Assembly (NCBI RefSeq): GCF_947623445.1
Contig: NC_135243.1
Location: 8,682,501-8,746,500, forward strand
Length of the DNA stretch: 64,000 nucleotides
From: Clavelina lepadiformis
Lineage: Eukaryota > Chordata > Ascidiacea > Aplousobranchia > Clavelinidae
Direction: 5' to 3'
In this document: positions 55,801 through 64,000 of the stretch, piece by piece
How positions within the stretch are numbered: position 1 is the first letter of the stretch
Layout: each line of letters opens with the position of its first letter
Notes under the pieces: generated by a model
Database searches by the model: none
Told to the model about the DNA's origin: nothing
The model's input: only the letters and a program-made list of their open reading frames with translations
Program-made: the position numbers and the translations under genes

Positions 55801-58588
55801 TGGTCATTAGCAAATATTATGGTTTCTTTAATTACAGAAAAGTCAAATTCAGAAGGTCTTTTTGTCCGTGAGTTGTTTACCTTTCAGGTTTAAATTGGCG
55901 GTGAATCATTCAATCGAGTGTTGAAGTTGATTCGATTTCCCCTTTATTAGGCTTTATATGCCGCGATTAAGAGCTGTTCTGAGGCCATGTTCAACCCCAC
56001 AATCTAGGATTACTAATCTTGTCAGTGTTTAACTGTTTATAACTTAGCTATTGTGACAAGCATTTCATGATTGTAACGCGATAAATGTGCCTGTGAATAT
56101 GTTGTAAAAACTGCAACAGACTAAACTATACGACGTAATTTACTTCAAAGATATATAGGAGGGGTTTAAAGTTTTGGGATGAAGTTTTAAATTTTCCCGT
56201 TCAAGGTTAAAGATAAGTCGTTGTACAGTACATAACCAATAAACTGTCAAAAAGGTTGATTGGGCTATAGCCTATACACTATACAGTATACATATTATCG
56301 AAAACCAAAGAGTGACAAAGAAAACAAACCTCTCGCTTTTATACTTTTCAATAATTTTCATAATTTCAAGTTCACCCAAGTGAAAATTGATGGCTTCCAA
56401 GCAGTCACATTTGCGGAACGAATGGTAAAATGGAAAAGTTTTCCTTGAATTCGACGGCGAAGTTTTATCTTCACAGCCTCGACATTTCGATCTCCAGATA
56501 TCTCGAATTTCCTCCCTTTTCTACAAAGATTTAAAAGGAAGGATTTTTGAAAGTGTCCGAATATTTGCGTAACATCGCTCAAACGCTGTGTCTTTAACCC
56601 GCTACAGTTTGTATCACATTAAATCGTTTACAGGAAAGGTTTCACGCGGAGTTGGTGGAAGAAATGCACCGGGTGGAACAAGTTAAGCTTTTCCATTGTC
56701 ACACAGTTAAATTATAGCCTTTAATATGGTACGTTAAAACTCTACTTCAAGTGGTCGCAGGCTAAGTTTACACTATAACATTACTCTGTTTACGTGTTGA
56801 CAACATGTATAGGACGAGCGCGTGGTTATCGTCATTATCATCTTGAAGTTGTTGTCATATTAAACCTGTTTTGTATGTGGGCGGACGGCCACTTTCTTTT
56901 GAACATAGCTGACTTCAGTGGCGCCCGGGATTCGAAAGCTCTGTGCCCAAACTTCTGATGTTGGCATGACTTTGCCTCGTGACGTAACCGTGTACGAGGG
57001 CCTAGTGCAAGCCGCGTCGAGGTAATAGTGATGTGACAGCAAAAATTGACCTTCGTTTTCAAATGTATAATCGCGCAGCACAAATTGGGGTCCAGGTCGA
57101 ATTTCGCATCTACACACAAACGTAAGACGATAATTTCTTTGACTTTTTAGCTTAACCAAAAATTATTTCAAATATTTTGAAAATTTCTACATTAGCTTTC
57201 TCATTCCATTGTAGCACGTCATTGCAGTGCACACCTCAAACAGATGTGTCTTCAAAGTCCTCGGCGCATAGCACAAAAGTCAATATTCTTACACCATACC
57301 TTATAGAAGTCCAGCGACCGGTTAGATTCAAAGGCAAAACCGTGGACCGTTCCAGCACATTATTCAAGATGACTTGGCATTGCGGGAAATTGCCTTTCGC
57401 TTTTGGGAAGTTTTCGTTTGTTTTTTTTTCTTCTCTTTCAACTGCGATTGCATTGCCTACCACATTAAGGCAAAGTAATTAGCAACACCTTAAAACAATA
57501 TCGTTAACACTCAATTGTCGGTTTGTTTTGTAAGAAATCGTAAAGTCGTAAGAAATTTGATGGCAAACATTGCCAGGAACATATTTCCAGAAGCTTTTGC
57601 AAATCTATTTTAGAGCTATGTTGTGCCAAAGAAGTTGTCTATATAGTCTTCAAGTATCGCATATACCTAAAAAACAAACCCCGAGTATGTGAGCGCAGCC
57701 AAATGCTGTTGTAGCTGCACACAAAAGCTTTAAAACATTCGTTCGCACAAAGTAGGAGTTTTTCATTTCAAATACATGATATCACCTTTGCTCTATAGTC
57801 TGCAAAGGTTGAAATCATTATAAATGAACACTGCAATGAAAACCAACTGCTTATGTCAATTTTGGAAAGCTGGTTGATCTAACGAGGAGCTTTATTTAGA
57901 TCGGGAAGTGCCATTACCGACAGCCAACCTTGTTTAATTTCATTTCGTTGATCCAATAACGAGATCTAAACGCATCAACGCGTCCAAGTAATGTACACTA
58001 TACGATAAGAATAAGTGCCTCGAGACGTCGAAGTTTATATTCGAAACCTCCCAGTTGACAAACTAAACTACACATATCAATAGCTCGCCAGCATTGTCGA
58101 TATATCTTATGCTCTTTTTCCTGGGCTGATATTTTCTTCTTGTGGCCTAGATGTGTAGGCTAAGTATGTCTAAACTGATTAAATCGAGATTATTGGGTCT
58201 ACTTTTTTACTATGTAGTTACTTACATTGAGATAATGAGAATCGTTAATTTTGCTGCTGACTCAATCTGATTACAGCCTTGACAGCTGTTTTTCGAAAAC
58301 GCCAGCGCGTTTTCTTCGAAGTTTACCTGTGAAACCACAATTTTCCTATCGCACGTTATACCACAAGCAATTGAAACTAAAGATACTATGAAGCTATAGC
58401 AGCTTCAGCAGCATAAGCAACTTGGTTCCAAAAGACGTGTATCTCTTCTATAACATTTTTCACGTTAACCGACATACAATGCTTATATTAATCATGGGCT
58501 CCACATAGATTAAGCTATAAAACTTACCGTGAAATATCCCGGCGATTATCGCCATTCTTAAAAGATAGGTCACCTTCATTGCTGGCAT
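52879..58588 (-). CDS. apcdd1: APCDD1, Wnt-pathway inhibitor
   Basis: Nine minus-strand exons join in phase: 58588-58528, 57441-57300, 57109-56866, 56520-56330, 54825-54720, 54231-54119, 53971-53828, 53575-53220, 53108-52879. They encode 528 residues (human 514). A hydrophobic N-terminus (MPAMKVTYLLRMAIIAGIF) is a likely signal peptide. Two Apcdd1 domains follow: the first with FPQCQVILNN and CEIRPGPQF plus CDCLEAINFHLGELEI; the second with CEVRPGKIFLTREL, GLYLPHKEYEIL, GRRPT and KRATSFQ. All are cysteine- and motif-matched to vertebrate APCDD1. The C-terminus ends in a short hydrophobic stretch (FSLSLILCMVAAQW) after a small-residue patch. APCDD1 binds Wnt and LRP and blocks signalling at the cell surface. 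All introns are GT-AG; the donor at 54118 is weak but keeps phase and length. The start is the first ATG of exon 1; residue 4 is also Met. Confidence 0.92.
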
Positions 58589-61500
58589 CTTATCTCAGCA
58601 AAACATCAAAATAAAACCCTTATACCTTACGTAGACGGTGAAAGTAGCAGCACTTAAAACGTAATTTCAAACAGGTCCTTGTCGTCCGCCTTCGAAATTA
58701 GCACTTGATAAGTGAGAAAAGATTTTGACTTAAATCTCAAAGCAAATAGAAAGAAATCAAGTAATAACACTTCAAGACCGACACGATCTCTTTCTAACTT
58801 GATGGACTGAAGATAATGCTGATGCGACAACGAGATAACTATAATCGCAGCACGCGGACGTATTTGAGCATACGTTGAGCTCTCAGTTTTATCTGGTACC
58901 GTGCGGTGAAACCATTCAATTTCAGTACGACATATCGTAAGAATATAACTTCGGGCTTTGTAGCCAGAAACTGTGGCCTTGCATATATATGTCGAGAGAT
59001 TATGAAAGCAAGCACGGTAGAGCTTCGTCAAATTTGCTTTAACGACGAGCCTTTTTTATTTTAAAGGAAAATAGCGCGCTTATCTCGGGTTATCTCGATC
59101 CAATTTGTTAAAGTTAAATGAAACTTAACGAAAGAGATTACTTTAGTCTGTAACTTTAATAAATCCAAACTATAAAATTCTTTGAAAAGACGTTTAAAGA
59201 TTTTTACAAGATTTTTAATAAAATTTACTGAAATATACTTTTGTAAGATCGTTTGTTATATTTGGCTGTTTTTAATTTATTAAATGTAATCTTAGAATAG
59301 ACCAGCAAATATATGTTATAGTAAACGCAGCTCGCGGTTTAATTTAAATGTTCATTTATTTTGTATGGTTGTATACTGTATAGGTAAAGACTTTGGACGT
59401 ACCAATCATGACCACTTTATGATTGCTGACGTATTCCAAATGCAGGATTATTTAGATTGGCGCAAAAATTTGTTTCAATTTTAGTTTTAATTTGCGATGA
59501 CTTACATTTCGTTTCAAGTCAATGTATGAGCTTAACAATGTACGAGAAGCTGTATGTTTTGAAATAGCTGAGAATAGAAAACTTTAAAGTTTATACCAAA
59601 CAAAGCTCTGTAGCGTTACCGTGCGGTTTAAAATAAATGTTTTTCCAACCGCTCTTGCTATCAATAACGTGTATGAATAAGACTGCTGGACATAGGCAAA
59701 AAATTTTAAAATCGTAACAAATCCATTCCACTCAAAAGAGGTTATTTTAAATTTAAAATATTTTTCCGCATTGTTATGTATCAGGCACTGGTGCGCGTTA
59801 ATGTTAATACTTCGTTAAAAGAAACAAATGATTTTCGAATGATTTGTGCGAGTTAATGCAATTTTATGAAACTTTCGTGCTCAATTTCACCACAATTTCT
59901 TTGCTGGTTATCTTGAGATTTATTTTTTATACTTATGATGCGGTGTTTTGATTTTTGTCAATTGATAAACTCGATTTAGCTTATAGCCCAACATAATGTT
60001 TATTTTTGTTTATGGTGTGTCTGGTTACAGTTACGTAAATGAGATTGGGGATAACGGGATTCTTGGACCATAGTCTTCACAAACCTTTTGTATGGACTGT
60101 ATGCAGATATGTGATATGTAGAGACTATACTTGAACTTTGTTTTACTTTATATAAAAACTAACAGTTAAAAGCTCAGCGAACTCTAGCTTATAAGTTTAC
60201 ACCTATTTTCACCAGTATTGTAAGTTATAAGGTTAGCCTTAAATGACACATGGTATTTTTTTTTATACACGTCATACGTTTTGTTTTACTGTAGTACGCT
60301 ATAAGCATAACTATTTGTTTTCGCCCACACGAAACGTTCTATTCATAAATAATCGTCCAAACATAAGCACTTTGGACATTGTTTTTACGTTTTTCCGTCA
60401 CAATTGATACCACCTATGACGTATGTCATAATCAGCGTCAAATTGATGTTGCGACCTCATTTTTGGAAATGTTGTTATTGCTTAACTACTAAATATTATT
60501 GCGAAATTATATGCTCCAGTATACTAACAGACAACTATTTTTCGGCCCAAGGTCAACTTCTTTTTGAAGTAACCTATCAAAATACAAAAAATGTGAAAAG
60601 CAATACGCTCATATAATATGGTTAGCTAACGGTAATCTTTAAGAACAAGGGTTATTATCCTTTTTATTATTTACCTTCCTCTCCACTGAAAAGCGGTAAA
60701 AATAATGTAAACTTTTTACCGCACAATGACGCTACAAAACTGAATTGTTTCTAACTTCGAATTTTTCAGTTCTTAAAACTTTCTGAAACAGGGGTTCTGG
60801 CTTATGAACTGGAGATGAACCTTATTTATGCAATAGGTGTAATATTTTTGGTTTATTAAATATGAAAAGCATATTCAGTTAGGAAAGCAAAGTGAAAATA
60901 TTTGGTTGCTGTTTCAAATAATGACATTAATATGGCTTAATTATAGCGTTTGCAATATTTTATTAACTATATCTGCTTTTGGGCGATGTGTAATCTTAAA
61001 ACAATACATACGTATGTTTATTTGGTGGGGATAAAATAACTGTTGAAAATCTGGATGACTTTTGGTAAAAATATAAGCTTCGTACTTGTAATGTTTACTT
61101 TTCGTGACAACATGTATTCTATTGTTTTGTTTGCTTTTTGTGATTATTATTGTTTGTAAATTATTTCCTATTGAATGCTGATGCAGCATAAATTACTGCA
61201 AACTTCATGTTATTGGTTCTTGATACGATACTTTGACCAATCGAAATGATTTATGAACTGTTTTTAGCTTTGATAAAACAGTTGTACGATGCGCAAAGCC
61301 TTCAAAAAGCTTTACCGATGTGTTGCATACAAATTACATCATATTAAAGTCCAGTTCGTTTTCCCAACACTGTTTTATGATTGTCGTCTTTTGACATTAC
61401 GCAGTAGTTAAACGAAAAGATGTGCAAGTTAAATTCTGAGACTCTTAACAATTTCATAACAGTTTGGAACTATAATCTTACAAAAATCGTGCTGTTAGTT

Positions 61501-64000
61501 GTTTTTGCTTTGCTGAGATTAATTTTCTTTATTTTAACTGCATTGTTTGTCAGGCCAGCATGGTAGCAGTTGGTTCAACGTATAACGTCACGCCAGTGTT
61601 TATCCCTAGTCATTCGGCAAACAAGCCTATTTGGCAGACTGTGTTGATGACGTGTGTATGACTGGGAGAAAGTCTTTTTTCTCCCTCTGCGAAAACAAAA
61701 CAATAATAGGTCGGGCCTAGTCATACCAAGTAGCTTTTTGCTGGCAAAGGTCAAAGCTTGGTGCAACTGGTGATCGACCGGAAACAATTAAGAACAATCT
61801 GTGCTTTCGCCAAAATGCAGCAATGAACCTTTACTTTGGTTATGCATTGCTGGTGGGTATTGAGCAACGGTTTTGTGACGTAAAATAAGGCTAGAGATCG
61901 CAATACCAGGAGCAAGTCTTTTTCGATATTTCAAAGAAACTCTGGTTGTTTCAGACAACAAGAAAAATTCTCAAATACATTCCACTGCATTTGATTTATG
62001 GAACTTTTGATCCCAAGAAGGTTTAGCTGAAAAAATATATCCCTTTTACGTGTACGTTCTATATGATCAATTGGCAAATATATGTGGTCAATAAAGTTAT
62101 TGCAAATTTGCACTGTTTTTGTTAAATGACGATACACGTGCGGAATTGCAATGGATAAATATCTCTTTTTTGTTGCACCTCATTTTTATTGCCACAACAT
62201 GATGTTTCAAAATGTGTTAGAATTTAAACATACATCTGTTTCATTCCTAGTAACATTACATACGAAACATTTGATAACTTCGGTAAACTTTTTCGTGAAA
62301 TTGTATCAGTCCAGTTATAAATTTGCAAAATGACTTTCTATACAAAAATCATGCAGTCGCAGAGTAGAAAAAAAGCACAGATGAACAGAGGTTGTTTCTG
62401 GCTTTTAACAGCAAGTGTCGTGAATTACTCTTAGGTTGAGAATCACCGCTGATTTCAACAGCTGAATGAAATCTTGTTTTAAGAGCGTGCTTTGTTATCC
62501 TAGGTTTCCTTGTAGAAGTTGTTGTCTGTAATATGATCTTTGACTCCCTGTAACGCGGTGATCCTCTATATCTCGCGCATTACATTTTCATTGCTTTGTC
62601 TGCTATAAAAAGAGCACGTAAAGAAAGGTTACGGTGTGAGGGTGTATAAAGGTCAGCCAATCCTTTTATGCTTTGAAATAATCCAAAATGCTTTCTTCCC
62701 ATACTTTTCCTTGCGGAGTTGTTTTTCTACATATAGCCTACATCGTGTTTTTATGGTTAAACATCATTCTTCAATTAGCCTAAACGACAAAACACTGTGC
62801 CCGTAATCTGTTCTCCGTGCGTTCACAATTGCGCGTGAAATCAGCAGTACAGTGACATGACCTTCACCGAACAATCAAAAATTTGAAGTTAATCACTGAA
62901 GTTAATTCAATACAATAAATATTGGTATTGTCGCACCGGCAATTGATCTTGTTGTTGCAATAATTTAAAAATTCAGGTTTACACTAGTGCATAACACTAC
63001 TATACATGCTGAAGACATTTTTGTCAAGCTCAAACATTTGAAGTTACGTTGAACGCTGGCAAAAAAAGGAAACTCAAACAATATTACAAACTTATAAGCT
63101 TCCATTACATAACGAAATCGTGGTTACCTGCAAATAGTAATGAGAAGGCTGTGAACCGTTCTCACAAGAGACTCCCAAAGAATAAAAACATGTTTTGTGG
63201 GGTTACTGACCTCGTTAAGAAAGTGGTTGTTTGATGAAGTCGATAAGGTCAGGGAAGAACTTGTTTGCTCGGCACGTTTTTGTTACCTGGTGGCGTGATT
63301 CATCGTTGTTAATACATGCGGCCCGTAAAAAAGTGCGTTAAACTATTTTATTCGAGAAGCAGCTATAGTGTAATTGTTGGATTTCTTCTTTTAAGCTTAA
63401 AAGAACATCACATTTTTCAATTTTTCTAACGTTTCGAATGCAAAAAAAACTTTTACTTAGTTATAACCATTATCAAAATGAAATCGGATATAAGCCTTGA
63501 ACTGCGCATACAGGCCTTGAACTAGTCTTCTTTGCAGTTTGAAAAATTTCAAAAGATGTCCACAGTATACATTACATACACATCATATTACTAATTATAA
63601 GCTTCTAGTACAAAACAAATCTATTCTGGATAAAAAAAAGACGTACATCGTCCAGTGTGGCCATCCATTTCATGAAAAAGAAATACTGTAGATGTTATTA
63701 CTTATTACTATTGTACCCTGATGTAGTCATCGCATTATTTCACGTCTTTGCGTGGATATTTATATGTTTGCTGAAAGAAATGGGACAAGGAAGAAGAAAG
63801 TTTTCGCCTATAAATTGGAAACGCTACTGCCCTGATTTTAGCAAATCAGCCGGAAACGTTTAACTGATCAGTCTGAAGTGTAAGTTTGAAGCAGGTCATC
63901 AAGTTAGCAGAGTAATGTTTGCATAATTTTGCATTAATTTAATTTTCATTTTTTAATACAAATTATAAGTGTTCATATGCAAAAGCGACATAACGTTGTT
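58589..64000. other. Upstream of APCDD1, no gene recognised
   Basis: 5.4 kb with no coding exon, RNA gene or clear repeat that I can support. The APCDD1 promoter should lie near the left edge. A TATAAAA at about 62603 is followed by no recognisable transcript. Several ORFs of 60-125 codons have no motif. Confidence 0.4.

Noticed and set aside
58654-59031. 125-codon minus-strand ORF upstream of APCDD1
   Set aside because: No recognisable domain or signal and no splice-linked partners. It lies in the probable promoter region of APCDD1 and looks like a chance ORF.
62560-62640. TATAAAA-containing promoter-like sequence
   Set aside because: No coding exon or transcript feature follows on either strand, and TATAAAA is common in A+T-rich DNA.
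1-64000. CRISPR arrays, bacterial operons, rRNA or canonical tRNA genes
   Set aside because: None found. The spliced animal genes make prokaryotic features irrelevant, and no full tRNA cloverleaf was recognised.

Overview
The window is A+T-rich animal DNA. Spliced genes have GT-AG introns of a few hundred bases to about 2 kb, and the space between genes is full of small transposon remnants. The families present (Hox-type ceramide synthases, La, pallidin, a RICH-type RhoGAP, APCDD1), the gene density and the base composition suggest an invertebrate deuterostome, most plausibly an ascidian tunicate. The sequence alone does not prove the species.

1-22.5 kb holds four intronless ceramide synthase (CerS) genes, each exactly 362 codons and each intact: 232-1320 (+), 8793-9881 (-), 11084-12172 (+) and 19065-20153 (-). 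The second and third form a head-to-head pair inside a segment (about 8538-14350) that recurs in direct orientation at about 18815-22460. The second copy has lost the plus-strand gene and kept only its trailing end. The plus-strand gene at 11084 looks chimeric. It has its own N-terminus, then a body and 3'UTR nearly identical to its minus-strand neighbour, and then, 150 bp after its stop, an orphan CerS C-terminal exon. A degraded LTR retroelement with an env-like ORF but no gag or pol lies at 4.4-6.0 kb. A related solo LTR lies at 23.9-24.5 kb.

22.5-35.7 kb is mainly repeat-rich DNA around one small two-exon gene, BLOC1S6/pallidin (26002-27219). It holds a foldback element in the BLOC1S6 intron, a pogo-like TA-flanked element, tRNA-derived SINEs, LINE 3'-end fragments and other dispersed repeats. 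Several hAT-type elements, including one nested inside another, lie further left at 1.6-7.3 kb.

35.7-64 kb holds three conserved genes. These are an intronless La (SSB) gene (35750-36850), a 16-exon BAR/RhoGAP/proline-rich gene of the ARHGAP17/44 type (38308-50597, +), and a 9-exon APCDD1 gene, a secretory-pathway Wnt antagonist (58588-52879, -). The last two are convergent, about 2.3 kb apart. The 58.6-64 kb stretch upstream of APCDD1 contains nothing I can recognise as coding.

The genes do not form one pathway: sphingolipid synthesis, small-RNA 3'-end binding, lysosome-related organelle biogenesis, Rho GTPase/membrane-curvature control and Wnt inhibition are unrelated neighbours. The main biological story in the window is the birth, conversion and partial loss of CerS duplicates in a transposon-rich setting.
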